Source: Flavobacterium sp. 83 (GTDB taxonomy: Bacteria; Bacteroidota; Bacteroidia; Flavobacteriales; Flavobacteriaceae). From it: a stretch of 64,000 nucleotides of DNA. The notes below the pieces were generated by a model. It was not told where the DNA came from and ran no database searches. It worked only from the letters and a program-made list of their open reading frames with translations. Where the stretch lies: positions 3,348,001 to 3,412,000 of the forward strand of contig NZ_JQMS01000001.1 in the NCBI RefSeq assembly GCF_000744835.1, in the 5' to 3' direction. Both the position numbers and the translations under genes were made by a program. The first letter of the stretch is position 1. Each line of letters begins with the position of its first letter. Of the stretch, positions 54,801-63,893 are shown one piece after another.

Positions 54801-55289
54801 TTAGGAGCTACTATTTACAATGAAGCCAGAGCGCGTTTTGTAGGTCAATTTCAAGGAAATTACGGATTGTTAGCCGAAAGTTTACAGTCTTGGCAAAAAG
54901 AAGGTGACATTACGGATGTACCACGTTACCGTTGGGCTGATCAAACGAACCAAAATAACTTATTCCGTTCTGAAGCAAGTGGTGCAGCTTATAATACCAA
55001 TATGTTCCAAGGAAATAGTCGCTACTACGAAAGTGGAGATTACTTATGTATAAGAGAAGTTACATTTAGTTATACCGTTCCAAAATCGATAGTTGAGAAA
55101 GCTAGATTGGCATCAGTACGTGTGTATGTAACAGGAAGTAACTTATACTATTTCACTAAATACAGTGGTTTAAGCCCAGAAGTTCAAGGGATTGATGGTG
55201 GTTCCAGTTTAGGATTAAATTCAGCTGGATCTACAGGTACTTATCCTGTTCCAAAAAACTTTATCCTTGGTTTAAACATTGGTTTGTAA
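51840..55289 (+). CDS. SusC/RagA-family TonB-linked outer-membrane transporter (NanO-like)
   Basis: A 1149-residue SusC-type transporter. An N-terminal extension and signal region (MKLTSLFLVAFTVQASA) precede a carboxypeptidase-regulatory domain (KITGKVTNEKGESLPGVNII, about 68-150). The TonB-linked plug begins MNEVIVVGYGSQNRR, with IYGARASNGVIIITT near 260, and a 22-strand barrel ends NFILGLNIGL. With the SusD protein 18 nt downstream it forms an outer-membrane uptake complex. Position upstream of nanA, nanM and an O-acetylesterase gene makes it a candidate homologue of NanO, the sialic-acid transporter of Tannerella and Bacteroides; substrate identity is inferred from context. Confidence 0.92.
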   Translation: MYLLPKSKPKNYWLTPNFGKAMKLTSLFLVAFTVQASASVSTPTVLFLEKNVTVAKETIKLGLIQKKITGKVTNEKGESLPGVNIIAKGTTISTQTDFDGNFTFEVPDNITTLVVSYIGLQEQEVTIGNAPLTIVLKEVGQQMNEVIVVGYGSQNRRTLSTSVSKLDKKVLENVPYSNVTQALQGNVTGLVVRTASGQPGKASNILVRGGTSIDNPAGATPMYIVDGVIRTQIDDINSADIASLQVLKDAAATSIYGARASNGVIIITTSTGKAGKTKITYNVSTQNSRVGKKYDFLDGGDYIRLQRLGLYNAAEIAGLSTTTGIARLGQLTGATPAGTGNNLLNNTPFATLLKSNLDAPTIQGLQAKGWQEIADPLNANNTIMYKSTNWNDILFQNAITQNHTLGFSGGGDAGTFDLSLGYLKGDGVTIFTGYQRFTSKLNASLKLADNFTINGRVLYSKSSNNQVVANSVVFNRYLGNSPTTKLYLEDGTLAPGQNNINGNPLYQMGKVKGINENNKLQMGVDGDLKLTKDLTFTPSLSLYNESENDNTFQQAFLSGSNGLVDNTRTATRLSNQIAQLQYEGVFTYAKSLDNVGDFQAKLGASKFDRTIKAFNASGKGSPSDLAQTLDSSPIPVSVYSNNTRLVLNSVFGRVNYDYKSRYFATASFRYDGSSSLGPDNKYGFFPGLSVGWNAHEEKFWKVMPEVVSSFKLRGSYGVNGNLGTLGDFQSGGLYSGTTNGFANSYNGQSAIVNSQIANPGLKWEQSQTINGGFDLGFNHDKIRVIGDFYNKLTSDLLTNLTLPSNSGFSTVLTNLGGLRSKGFELELNANVYNQNDLKINVGANVSHNTNVIEKLPFNGNANNRIGGTEIWDKASGSYKYVGGLQEGQKIGDFYAHKQLYILSTQAQADAYNATTHDTYVTKTAAAGGNPTGKKFAGDAVFEDTDANGIIDSKDRTFMGNMFPKFVGGFNFNADYKGFSLTVRTDYSLGATIYNEARARFVGQFQGNYGLLAESLQSWQKEGDITDVPRYRWADQTNQNNLFRSEASGAAYNTNMFQGNSRYYESGDYLCIREVTFSYTVPKSIVEKARLASVRVYVTGSNLYYFTKYSGLSPEVQGIDGGSSLGLNSAGSTGTYPVPKNFILGLNIGL

Positions 55290-55307
55290 ATTTTAATATT
55301 AAATATC

Positions 55308-56759
55308 ATGAAAAAGAAAATTCTTTTATATTCTATACTTTTTACCGGTTTTTCATTATTGAACTCGTGTCAGGATGACTTAAACCTTAAATCTGAAAGC
55401 GTAATTACTTCTGCCAGTTTTTGGAAAACAGAAGACGATGCAAAAGCAGGTGTAAATGGTATGTACTTCAATTTTAGAACCCAAACCCAACAAAATTACT
55501 ATTTATTGGGAGGAGCAAGAAGTGCAGAAATTACAAATGGAGTTCAATCTCCGCTAAGCTTGGCTAATTATTATAATAACAACCTGACTGCACAGAATAT
55601 TGATGTGGATTGGGCTGGTTTGTATACCGTAATTCATCAGGCAAATTTGGTTTTGAAATATGTTCCGACTATTCAATTTAGTCCAACAACTTTGAATGAA
55701 CAAAAGAGATATATCGCGCAAGCGTATTCTATGCGTGCTTTGGCTTATTTTATCATGGCTCGTTCTTGGGGTGGTGTACCAATAGTAACAACACCAACGG
55801 AAAACACCAATCAATCCGAATATATTATTCCGCGTAATACGATTGAAGAAACTTTTGCATTCATTAAGTCTGATATTGAATCAGCTATAGCTAATTATCC
55901 AGATGCAACAAACAATAAAACGCAATTATCCTTGTCATCAACTTATGCTTTAAAAGCAGATGTGAATTTGTGGACAGCAAAACAGTTAGGTGGTGGAAGT
56001 ACTGATTTAAATACAGCTTTGGCTGCAATTAACGCTATTCCTACAGCGCCGTCTTTATTGCCAAATTTCAAAGACGTATTTGCTTACGCCAATAAAGGAA
56101 ATACTGAAGTGCTTTTTGCGGTTCGTTATTCTTTGGCGGATGTACCGTCTGCTTTATCTGATAATTGGAATTCTTTCATGTTTGTTGGACCAAGTGATTT
56201 TGCACCGCTAACAGCAGCGACAGCAACAGCAACTTTTGGAACTTTGGGAGTTGGTACAGGGAATGCAGGTATTTCAAGAGTACAACCAGATATTACACAT
56301 TTCAACTTTAGCAATACTGATACCCGAAAAACAGCTACTTATTTAACTTTATACAATGGCGCGACTCCGGTAGTAACAGGTTTAGTGAAATACAATGGAA
56401 CAGTTGATGGTGCTACAAGAAGATTTGTAAGCGATATCATTATTTACCGTTGGGCTGACATCTTGTTAATGAAAGCAGAAATTAAAAATGCTTTAGGCCA
56501 AGATCCATCTTCAGAAATGAATTTGGTAATGCAAAGAGCTGATGCTTCTTCCTCATTTACAAATAGCTCTCAACCAGCTAATGACGATGCTATTTTGAAT
56601 GAACGTTTGAAAGAATTAGCTTTTGAAGGAAAAGCATGGTGGGATCTAGTTCGTTTCAACAAAACGAGTCTTGTGCCTTCTATGGCCGGTAAAAAGATAT
56701 TGTTTCCAATATCTCAAAATACCATTAACTTTAATCCTAAAATCACTCAGAATCCATAG
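55308..56759 (+). CDS. SusD/RagB-family surface glycan-binding lipoprotein (NanU-like)
   Basis: A 483-residue lipoprotein with a lipobox ending at Cys21 (FSLLNSC). SusD features are FWKTEDDAKAGVNGMY near 40-55, the TPR-type helices around YIAQAYSMRALAYFIMARSW, SLSSTYALKADVNLWTAKQL, and the C-terminal RWADILLMKAEIKNALG and FEGKAWWDLVRF. It acts as the lid of the SusC-type transporter and binds the ligand at the cell surface. The context suggests sialic acid or a sialo-oligosaccharide, as for NanU. A moderate hairpin lies between it and nanA. Confidence 0.92.
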   Translation: MKKKILLYSILFTGFSLLNSCQDDLNLKSESVITSASFWKTEDDAKAGVNGMYFNFRTQTQQNYYLLGGARSAEITNGVQSPLSLANYYNNNLTAQNIDVDWAGLYTVIHQANLVLKYVPTIQFSPTTLNEQKRYIAQAYSMRALAYFIMARSWGGVPIVTTPTENTNQSEYIIPRNTIEETFAFIKSDIESAIANYPDATNNKTQLSLSSTYALKADVNLWTAKQLGGGSTDLNTALAAINAIPTAPSLLPNFKDVFAYANKGNTEVLFAVRYSLADVPSALSDNWNSFMFVGPSDFAPLTAATATATFGTLGVGTGNAGISRVQPDITHFNFSNTDTRKTATYLTLYNGATPVVTGLVKYNGTVDGATRRFVSDIIIYRWADILLMKAEIKNALGQDPSSEMNLVMQRADASSSFTNSSQPANDDAILNERLKELAFEGKAWWDLVRFNKTSLVPSMAGKKILFPISQNTINFNPKITQNP

Positions 56760-56799
56760 TAAAAAACTGGATTTAAGAAGTATCGTTTAAAATAATAAG

Positions 56800-56821
56800 C
56801 CGGGAATATTTAAGTTCCCGG
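56800..56821. terminator. Hairpin between susD-like gene and nanA
   Basis: CCGGGAA and TTCCCGG form a 7-bp stem with an 8-nt loop. There is no good T tract, so it may be a processing or attenuation point that sets different mRNA levels for uptake and catabolic genes rather than a full terminator. Confidence 0.5.
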
Positions 56822-56866
56822 TCTATTTAAACAACACAAATAAAAGATAATTTAAAAAAATACCTC

Positions 56867-57787
56867 ATGAAAATTGAACATTTACAAGGGCTTATCTCAG
56901 CTCCATTTACCCCCTTTAATAGCAATGGAAAATTAGATGTTAGCCTAATTCCGGCTTACTATACTTTTCTAAAACAAAACGGAATAACTGGTGCTTTTAT
57001 TAACGGCTCTACTGGAGAAGGTGTTTCTATAACATTAGAAGAGAAAAAAGCGGTTGCTCAAGCTTGGGCAGATTGTTCCAATCACGATGCTGATTTTAAA
57101 GTAATGGTATTCTTAGGTGGAACTTGCCTTACCGATTGCATTGACTTAGCAAAACATGCGTATGAAATAGGATTGTATGCTGTTTCTATGACTGCTCCGT
57201 TTTATTTCAAGCCAGCCAATGTTGATATGTTAGCTCAATCTTGTATTGAAGTGGGTAAAAGTGTTCCTAATATGCCTTTTTATTACTACCATATTCCAGT
57301 ATTGACAGGCGTGAACTTGCCAATGTTTGATTTAGTGCAAGCCTTAGACGGAAAGCTTCCTAATTTTGCAGGAGTGAAATATACACATGAAGATTTCATG
57401 GATTTCCAAAGTTGTATGAGTTATGAAAATGGGAAATTCGATATGCTTTGGGGACGCGACGAGAATATGTTATCAGCATTAGTATTAGGAGCGAAAGGTG
57501 CTGTAGGAAGTACATTCAATTACGCGGCTCCATTGTATTATGATTTGATAGCCGCATTCAATGCTAATGATTTAGTTAAGGCACGTGCTTTACAGCAAAA
57601 ATCGATCAACATGATTCGTTTATTGGGTAAATACGGCGGAATTTCAGTAGGGAAAGCCTATATGAAAGTCGTAGGATTGGATTTAGGTGAATTTAGATTA
57701 CCTGTAAAAAACATGAGTGCTGACCAATTTGGATTATTTAAAAAAGATGTAGAAAGTCTAAATTTTGAAAATTTCAAATCAAAATAG
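56867..57787 (+). CDS. nanA: N-acetylneuraminate lyase
   Basis: A 306-residue class I aldolase of the DHDPS/NAL family. The carboxylate-binding loop is GSTGEG (47-52), the catalytic Tyr lies in YHIP (Tyr141), and the Schiff-base lysine is Lys171 in GVKYTHEDF. WGRDENML and GAKGAVGSTFNY complete the pattern, which is closer to vertebrate-type lyases than to DHDPS. It cleaves N-acetylneuraminate into ManNAc and pyruvate in the cytoplasm. It overlaps no neighbour but lies 28 nt before the NanM start. The genomic context (mutarotase, esterase, epimerase, NagA) fits this activity well. Confidence 0.93.
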   Translation: MKIEHLQGLISAPFTPFNSNGKLDVSLIPAYYTFLKQNGITGAFINGSTGEGVSITLEEKKAVAQAWADCSNHDADFKVMVFLGGTCLTDCIDLAKHAYEIGLYAVSMTAPFYFKPANVDMLAQSCIEVGKSVPNMPFYYYHIPVLTGVNLPMFDLVQALDGKLPNFAGVKYTHEDFMDFQSCMSYENGKFDMLWGRDENMLSALVLGAKGAVGSTFNYAAPLYYDLIAAFNANDLVKARALQQKSINMIRLLGKYGGISVGKAYMKVVGLDLGEFRLPVKNMSADQFGLFKKDVESLNFENFKSK

Positions 57788-57815
57788 CTCGTTCGTTTTA
57801 TTTCATAACAACACA

Positions 57816-58988
57816 ATGAACAAATATATTTTTCCTCTAATTCTTTCCTTACTTATTATGCAAACAACTGATGCCCTTTCTCAAAAAAAAGCTGTAAACC
57901 ATGTCGAATGGAAAATGGCCGCGCAACTACAAAATACTGATGGAAGTATATCATTAGGTTTTGCAGGTGCTATTAATGGTATCAGTAACGATGTATTAAT
58001 AGTTACCGGAGGTGCCAATTTCCAAGATAAAATGCCTTGGGAAGGTGGGAAAAAACAGTATTCAAAAGAAATTCATGTATTGCAGCAATGCAACGATACT
58101 TATAGCTGGAATAAAAAAGTACAAAGCACATTGCCAGAACCTATAGCCTATTGCGGTTCTACTTCAACTGATTTAGGAGTGGTTTATGTAGGTGGTGAAA
58201 ATGAAAATGGACTTTCAAATAAAGCGTTTATCTTAAAATGGAATGCATCCAAAAATGAGGTGGAAACAAAACCGCTACCCAATTTTCCGGTAGCTATTAC
58301 AAATATTGCTCTAACTCATATTGGTAACGTAGTTTATGCCATTGGCGGTGATGAAGCCACTAAATCTTCTGATTTATTTTTAAGTCTTGATTTAAACAGT
58401 TCTCATCCAGAGTGGAAAACATTACCAAAATTACCCATCGCTTTGGCAAATTCGGTTGCGGTGGTTCAAAAAGATAAGGATGGAACCAATATTTATGTGA
58501 TTGGTGGAAGAACAAAAACTGCTTCAGGAATAAGTGATTTGCACAATACTACTTTTGCTTTTAACATAAAAAAACAAATCTGGAAAAGTCGTCCAAATAT
58601 ATCCGATGGTAAAAACACAACCAACTTTTCAGCGGGTGCAGGTATGGCTGTGGGGAATCATTCCATTTTAATCGTTGGTGGTGATAATGGTATCGTTTTT
58701 CATAAAATTGAAACGTATTTATCCCAAATTACACAAACCAATTCTCCTGAGGAAAAGGCTAAATTAGCTGTAGAGAAAAATCTATTGAACACGAATCATG
58801 ATGGTTTTTATAAAGGTATTTTATTATACGATACTCTGACTAATTCCTGGTCCAAGATTGGCGAACTGCCCTTTCTTGCTTATGTAACGACTACTGCTAC
58901 GCTATGGAATGATAAAATTGTTTTGTCTAATGGGGAAATAAAACCAGGTATTCGTACCCCTGATGTCATGTTAGGAACTATAAAGTAA
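57816..58988 (+). CDS. nanM: N-acetylneuraminate mutarotase (NanM-like kelch protein)
   Basis: A 390-residue protein from the chosen start (57816), where a signal peptide begins (MNKYIFPLILSLLIMQTTDA). An earlier in-frame ATG at 57765 lies inside nanA and would add 17 residues before the signal. Six kelch repeats are visible, e.g. GAINGISNDVLIVTGGANF, VVYVGGENENGLS, VVYAIGGDEATK, NIYVIGGRTK and ILIVGGDNG, giving a beta-propeller. E. coli NanM converts alpha- to beta-N-acetylneuraminate in the periplasm to speed uptake. Location between lyase and transporter genes supports the same role. The first propeller strands contain KMPWEGGKKQY, conserved in NanM. Confidence 0.88.
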   Translation: MNKYIFPLILSLLIMQTTDALSQKKAVNHVEWKMAAQLQNTDGSISLGFAGAINGISNDVLIVTGGANFQDKMPWEGGKKQYSKEIHVLQQCNDTYSWNKKVQSTLPEPIAYCGSTSTDLGVVYVGGENENGLSNKAFILKWNASKNEVETKPLPNFPVAITNIALTHIGNVVYAIGGDEATKSSDLFLSLDLNSSHPEWKTLPKLPIALANSVAVVQKDKDGTNIYVIGGRTKTASGISDLHNTTFAFNIKKQIWKSRPNISDGKNTTNFSAGAGMAVGNHSILIVGGDNGIVFHKIETYLSQITQTNSPEEKAKLAVEKNLLNTNHDGFYKGILLYDTLTNSWSKIGELPFLAYVTTTATLWNDKIVLSNGEIKPGIRTPDVMLGTIK

Positions 58989-59048
58989 TTACACTCAAAA
59001 TAGATTTAACCCATTTTTTCATGTCGGAAAATGAAGGTAAAATCATAA

Positions 59049-60317
59049 ATGAAATTTAAAGCATATCAAAATATGAAAAATACAAAGTATTATCCTTGGG
59101 TAGTAGTAGGCTTGTTATGGCTTGTAGCCTTGCTAAACTATATGGACAGACAAATGCTGGCAACAATGCGTCCTTCAATGGAAACAGACATTCCTGAATT
59201 AGTATCCGGTGAGAACTTTGGACGTTTGATGGCTATTTTTCTTTGGATTTATGCTTTGATGAGCCCTATCTCCGGAATTATAGCGGACAAATTAAACAGA
59301 AAATGGCTTATTGTAGGGAGTTTATTTGTTTGGTCAGCAGTAACATATGCTATGGGATATGCAACAACTTACAATCAGGTGTATTGGTTAAGAGCCCTGA
59401 TGGGAGTAAGTGAAGCTTTATATATTCCTGCCGGTTTATCACTAATTGCCGATTACCATCAGCAAAAAACAAGATCACTTGCGATTGGTATTCATATGAC
59501 AGGACTTTATGTGGGTTCCGCATTAGGGGGTTTTGGAGCTACTATTGCCGCTGCCTATTCTTGGCATACTACTTTTCATTATTTTGGAATAGTTGGTGTT
59601 TTTTATGCTTTCGTTTTGGTTTTCTTTTTAAGAGAGAAAAAAGTTGCCGAAGTAAAAACTATTGATTCCGATTTGATGCCAATAAAGGAAAAAAGTTCGC
59701 TCTTCAAAGGCATGGCTTTGTTATTCACAAACATCTCTTTTTGGGTTATCTTATTTTATTTTGCCATAATAAGTTTACCGGGTTGGGCTACTAAAAACTG
59801 GTTGCCTACCCTATTTTCAGAAAACTTAGGAATCCCTATGGAAGAAGCAGGTCCGCTAGCAACCATCGCCATCTCTTTTTCATCCTTATTGGGCGTAATC
59901 TTTGGTGGTATTCTATCTGATAAATGGGTACAAAAAAATATAAAAGGCAGGGTTTATACCAGCGCGATTGGCCTGAGTTTAACGATTCCTGCTTTGTTGT
60001 TAATCGGTTTTGGACATTCATTATTCAATGTTGTAGGTGCAGCACTTTGTTTCGGTATCGGTTACGGAATGTTTGATGCTAATAACATGCCAATTATATG
60101 TCAATTTGTTTCTTCAAAACACCGGGCGACGGCCTATGGTGTCCTAAATATGACTGGAGTTGGTTGTGGTGCATTAGTAACTTCCCTTTTGGGCAAATCC
60201 TCGGATAGCGGAACTTTAGGATCCGGTTTTGCTTTGATGGCGGGGGTTGTTATAATTGCATTAGTAGTCCAAATCAGTTTTCTGCGTCCAAAAGTGAATG
60301 ATTTTGTCGATGCCTAA
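59049..60317 (+). CDS. nanT: MFS transporter, probable sialic-acid:H+ symporter (NanT)
   Basis: A 422-residue major facilitator protein with 12 membrane segments. The N-terminus has ALLNYMDRQMLATM, a family mark of the anion:cation symporter group, and the first inter-segment loop has ADKLNRKWLIVGS. Segments and loops such as LRALMGVSEALYIPAGLSLI and GGILSDKWVQKN fit sugar-acid carriers. In Bacteroides the nanLET operon also uses an MFS-type NanT. A Met at 59073 (MKNTKYYPWVVV) is an alternative start with a closer fit to relatives. Substrate is inferred from neighbours; hexuronate transporters share the family. Confidence 0.85.
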   Translation: MKFKAYQNMKNTKYYPWVVVGLLWLVALLNYMDRQMLATMRPSMETDIPELVSGENFGRLMAIFLWIYALMSPISGIIADKLNRKWLIVGSLFVWSAVTYAMGYATTYNQVYWLRALMGVSEALYIPAGLSLIADYHQQKTRSLAIGIHMTGLYVGSALGGFGATIAAAYSWHTTFHYFGIVGVFYAFVLVFFLREKKVAEVKTIDSDLMPIKEKSSLFKGMALLFTNISFWVILFYFAIISLPGWATKNWLPTLFSENLGIPMEEAGPLATIAISFSSLLGVIFGGILSDKWVQKNIKGRVYTSAIGLSLTIPALLLIGFGHSLFNVVGAALCFGIGYGMFDANNMPIICQFVSSKHRATAYGVLNMTGVGCGALVTSLLGKSSDSGTLGSGFALMAGVVIIALVVQISFLRPKVNDFVDA

Positions 60318-60382
60318 AATACAATAGTATTGTTTACTAAGTTCAAAAATTTGTTTTAAGTTGGGTTTGGTTTTTATCTGTT

Positions 60383-60406
60383 AAGGCGGAGCTTATGTTC
60401 CGCCTT
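60383..60406. terminator. Hairpin upstream of the O-acetylesterase gene
   Basis: AAGGCGGA and TCCGCCTT form an 8-bp stem with an 8-nt loop, in a GC-richer spot, followed by GGGGATAATC rather than T residues. It may attenuate or protect mRNA between nanT and the esterase gene. Confidence 0.4.
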
Positions 60407-60462
60407 GGGGATAATCTATGCCTATTTTTAATGATTTCTGGAAAAATAAAAACATAAATACG

Positions 60463-62559
60463 ATGAAAAGGAATCTATTTTTAATAGTCTTTTTGATTTC
60501 AATCTTATTTCATTTTGAGTCAGTTGCACAAAAAGCAATACTCAAAGTAGCTTGCATTGGAGATTCCGTTACTGCGGGTTATCTCTTATCTGATGCTGCA
60601 AATGAATCCTATCCTTCGCAACTTCAAATCCTGCTGGGCGGACAATATGAGGTGAAGAATTTCGGACATAGCGGAGCAACACTCTTGAAAAAAGGAAGCA
60701 CACCCTATTTTAATACAAAGGAATGTGCCGATGCTATTGCATACAGACCTGATATAGCCATTATTCATTTGGGTTTAAATGATACCGATCCTAGAAATTG
60801 GCCGAATTACAATACGGAATTTGATGCAGATTACACTTGGTTAATAGACATCTTAAAAAAACAAAATCCGGCAGTTAAAATTTACATCTGTAGATTAACT
60901 CCCATATTTAATGAGCATCCCCGTTTTAAATCGGGAACCAGAGATTGGTTTTGGCAAATTCAATCTCATATACCCAACATTGCAAAAGCAAATCAAGTGG
61001 GTTTAATTGATTTACATGAAAAGTTATACCATCGTCCCGATCTTTTTCCTGATGCTTTACATCCAACGAAAGAAGGAGCGACTATTCTGGCCAAAACCGT
61101 TTATGAAAACATCACTCAAGATTTTGGTGGATTAAAATTAGCTGCTGTTTTCACTGACAATATGGTTTTGCAACGCAATAAACCCGTTCCCGTTTACGGT
61201 ACCGCTAATGGAGGTGATACAATAGAAGTGACTTTTAAACAACAAAAAAAGAACGTCATTGCCGACGAATATGGAAAATGGAAAATTACTTTTCCCGCTA
61301 TGACACAAGGTGGACCTTACGAAATGACTATTCAATCTAAGGAAACAAAAATTGTTTTAAAGAACATTCTGGTTGGAGATGTTTGGTTTTGTTCCGGACA
61401 GTCAAATATGGCATTTCAACTTCAAAACTCAGAAAATGGTTCGGCAGAAGTAAAAAAAGCAATCGCAAATACTACTATTCGGTTATTCAATGCCAAAGCG
61501 ATCCGTGATACTGATGAAACGGCTTGGGATTCTATAACATTAGTTAAAACCAATCAGCTGCAATTCTTTTCCGGAAGTTGGTCAGAATGCGATTCGATAA
61601 GTGCCAAAGATTTCTCTGCCATTGCCTATTACTTTGGTAAAAACATCGCCCACGAAGAAAATGTACCTGTGGGTTTAATTCAAGTTGCCGTTGGCGGATC
61701 ACCGATAGAATCATGGATTGACAGATACACATTGGAACACGACGATAAAGTAGTTGATGTATTAACCAACTGGCGTAAATCGGATTTCATCATGCCATGG
61801 GTCAGAGAACGTGCCAATGTAAATTTGAAAAATGCAACAAATGTAAAACAACGTCATCCGTATGATCCTTGTTACAATTTTGAAGCTGGAGTGGAAGCCT
61901 TTACAAAATTCCCGATAAAAGGTGTGATTTGGTACCAAGGCGAAAGCAATGCACATAATGTTGAATTGTATGAACATCTCATGCCTACATTAGTAGAAAG
62001 TTGGCGCAAAGCCTGGGGGACTAACCTACCCTTCTATTATGTTCAATTATCAAGTATTGAGCGACCAACTTGGCCAGCATTCAGAGATATGCAAAATAGA
62101 TTGCAAGATAAAATACCAAACAGCGGAATGGCAATTAGCATGGATTATGGAGATGCTCTCAATGTACATCCAATTAAGAAAAAAGAAGTGGCAGATCGTT
62201 TGGCGCTTTTGGCCTTGCGGTACACCTATGGAAAAGCTGTAATTGTGAATGGTCCTTCCGCTTTGAAAGCCATACAAAAAGGCGACAACATTCTAGTTTC
62301 ATTTGCATTTGCAAAACAATTAACTACTTCGGACAAAAAAGAATTAATTGGTTTTGAATTGGTAAATGACAAGGGAATCCAAACTCAAAGCAATGCAACT
62401 ATCGTGAAAAATCAAGTATTAATTACGGTCCCAAAAGGAGAAAAAATAAAAACCGTTTTATATGCATGGAAACCGTTTACTACAGCCAATTTAGTGAATG
62501 AAGCAGGACTTCCATGTTCAACTTTCAAACTAGAATTAAATCCTGCTACTGAAAACTAA
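60463..62559 (+). CDS. nanS: Two-domain sialate O-acetylesterase (GDSL + SASA)
   Basis: A 698-residue secreted protein from the chosen start at 60463, where a signal peptide begins (MKRNLFLIVFLISILF); an upstream ATG at 60418 adds 15 non-signal residues. Domain one (about 25-220) is an SGNH/GDSL hydrolase with GDSVTAG (Ser35), GLNDTDP and DALHPTKEG (Asp and His). Domain two (about 225-690) is a SASA-type sialate O-acetylesterase with CSGQSNM (Ser near 314), GVIWYQGESN and a long C-terminal part. Both active sites look intact. It would remove O-acetyl groups from sialic acids before mutarotation, uptake or cleavage. A two-catalytic-domain NanS is also described in Tannerella; domain order here is directly visible. 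Confidence 0.9.
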   Translation: MKRNLFLIVFLISILFHFESVAQKAILKVACIGDSVTAGYLLSDAANESYPSQLQILLGGQYEVKNFGHSGATLLKKGSTPYFNTKECADAIAYRPDIAIIHLGLNDTDPRNWPNYNTEFDADYTWLIDILKKQNPAVKIYICRLTPIFNEHPRFKSGTRDWFWQIQSHIPNIAKANQVGLIDLHEKLYHRPDLFPDALHPTKEGATILAKTVYENITQDFGGLKLAAVFTDNMVLQRNKPVPVYGTANGGDTIEVTFKQQKKNVIADEYGKWKITFPAMTQGGPYEMTIQSKETKIVLKNILVGDVWFCSGQSNMAFQLQNSENGSAEVKKAIANTTIRLFNAKAIRDTDETAWDSITLVKTNQLQFFSGSWSECDSISAKDFSAIAYYFGKNIAHEENVPVGLIQVAVGGSPIESWIDRYTLEHDDKVVDVLTNWRKSDFIMPWVRERANVNLKNATNVKQRHPYDPCYNFEAGVEAFTKFPIKGVIWYQGESNAHNVELYEHLMPTLVESWRKAWGTNLPFYYVQLSSIERPTWPAFRDMQNRLQDKIPNSGMAISMDYGDALNVHPIKKKEVADRLALLALRYTYGKAVIVNGPSALKAIQKGDNILVSFAFAKQLTTSDKKELIGFELVNDKGIQTQSNATIVKNQVLITVPKGEKIKTVLYAWKPFTTANLVNEAGLPCSTFKLELNPATEN

Positions 62560-62654
62560 AAAAAGTCAAATCCTTTATTTACTGACTAAACGAGACAAAA
62601 AAATAACATCTAGTACAACATAAAAAATACTAGTTACAAAACATATATTAAAAA

Positions 62655-63893
62655 ATGAGCTATTCAAAAACAGATCTTCTCAGCTTAAAAGATTTTTATC
62701 AGAATCAATTATTAAATGATACTGTGCCCTTTTGGTTTCCACGTTCAATCGATACCGAGTTTGGAGGTTATTTATTAATGCGTGATCAAGATGGAAGTTT
62801 GATTGATGATGACAAAGCAGTATGGATACAAGGGCGTGCCGCATGGTTATTGGCTACACTTTACAATACAGTCGAACCAAAACAAGAATGGTTAGAAGGT
62901 TCTAAAACAGGTATCGATTTTTTAAACAACCATTGCTTTGATACTGATGGACGAATGTTTTTTCACGTAGCACGTGACGGACAACCCATACGCAAACGCC
63001 GTTATTATTTTTCGGAGACTTTTGCGGTTATTGCGATGTCAGCTTACGCAAAAGCAAGCGATGATGAGGCAGCTGCCGAAAAAGCGCGTTTTTTATTCGG
63101 AAAATGCATCGAATATTCAACTTCATCTAGTTTATTAGAACCTAAATTCACCGCTACCAGACCGTCAAAAGGAATTGGAACTCCTATGATTATGATAAAC
63201 ACGGCACAACAGTTACGGGAAAATATTGGTGACCCGCGTTGTGATGAATGGATTGATACATGGATTACTGAAATTGAAACCGATTTTGTAAAAGATGATA
63301 TTAAATGTGTGATGGAACAAGTAGCGCCAGATGGTTCCATTATCGATCATATTGATGGGCGCACGTTGAATCCCGGTCACGCCATTGAAGGAGCTTGGTT
63401 TATTTTACATGAAGCAAAATATCGCAACAATGATCCGCATTTAATTGAATTGGGCTGCAAAATGCTCGATTATATGTGGGAACGCGGATGGGATAAAGAA
63501 CATGGTGGTATTCTATATTACCGTGATGTATATGACAAACCAGTTCAGGAATACTGGCAGGATATGAAGTTCTGGTGGCCTCATAACGAAGTGATTATTG
63601 CAACACTGCTGGCCTACACTATGACAGGCGATGAAAAATATGCAACTTGGCACAAAATGGTACATGATTATGCATACAGCAAATTCCATGATGCAGCAAA
63701 TGGAGAATGGTTTGGATATTTACATAAAGACGGAACCGTTGCCCAAACGGCAAAAGGAAATATGTTCAAAGGACCGTTTCATTTGCCAAGACAGGAATGG
63801 TATTGTTTGCAATTACTTAATGAGTATTTAGAAGACAATAGGAATATTGCCAGCAGTAAACTAGATGTAACACATTTAAATTATAAAAAATGA
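62655..63893 (+). CDS. nanE: N-acylglucosamine 2-epimerase (AGE/renin-binding-protein family)
   Basis: A 412-residue (alpha/alpha)6-barrel epimerase. Family motifs are DTEFGGYLLMRDQDG near residue 34, KAVWIQGRAAWLLATLYN near 55, MFFHVARDGQPIRKRRYYFSE and NPGHAIEGAWFILHE near 239, with the catalytic His, then WWPHNEVIIATLLAYTMTGD. It converts ManNAc to GlcNAc without a phosphate, as NanE of the Bacteroides nanLET operon does, unlike the NanE-type ManNAc-6-P epimerase. No signal peptide is seen, so it is cytoplasmic. It overlaps the NagA start by 4 nt (ATGA), indicating coupling. A free-sugar epimerase implies a GlcNAc kinase encoded elsewhere. Confidence 0.92.
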   Translation: MSYSKTDLLSLKDFYQNQLLNDTVPFWFPRSIDTEFGGYLLMRDQDGSLIDDDKAVWIQGRAAWLLATLYNTVEPKQEWLEGSKTGIDFLNNHCFDTDGRMFFHVARDGQPIRKRRYYFSETFAVIAMSAYAKASDDEAAAEKARFLFGKCIEYSTSSSLLEPKFTATRPSKGIGTPMIMINTAQQLRENIGDPRCDEWIDTWITEIETDFVKDDIKCVMEQVAPDGSIIDHIDGRTLNPGHAIEGAWFILHEAKYRNNDPHLIELGCKMLDYMWERGWDKEHGGILYYRDVYDKPVQEYWQDMKFWWPHNEVIIATLLAYTMTGDEKYATWHKMVHDYAYSKFHDAANGEWFGYLHKDGTVAQTAKGNMFKGPFHLPRQEWYCLQLLNEYLEDNRNIASSKLDVTHLNYKK

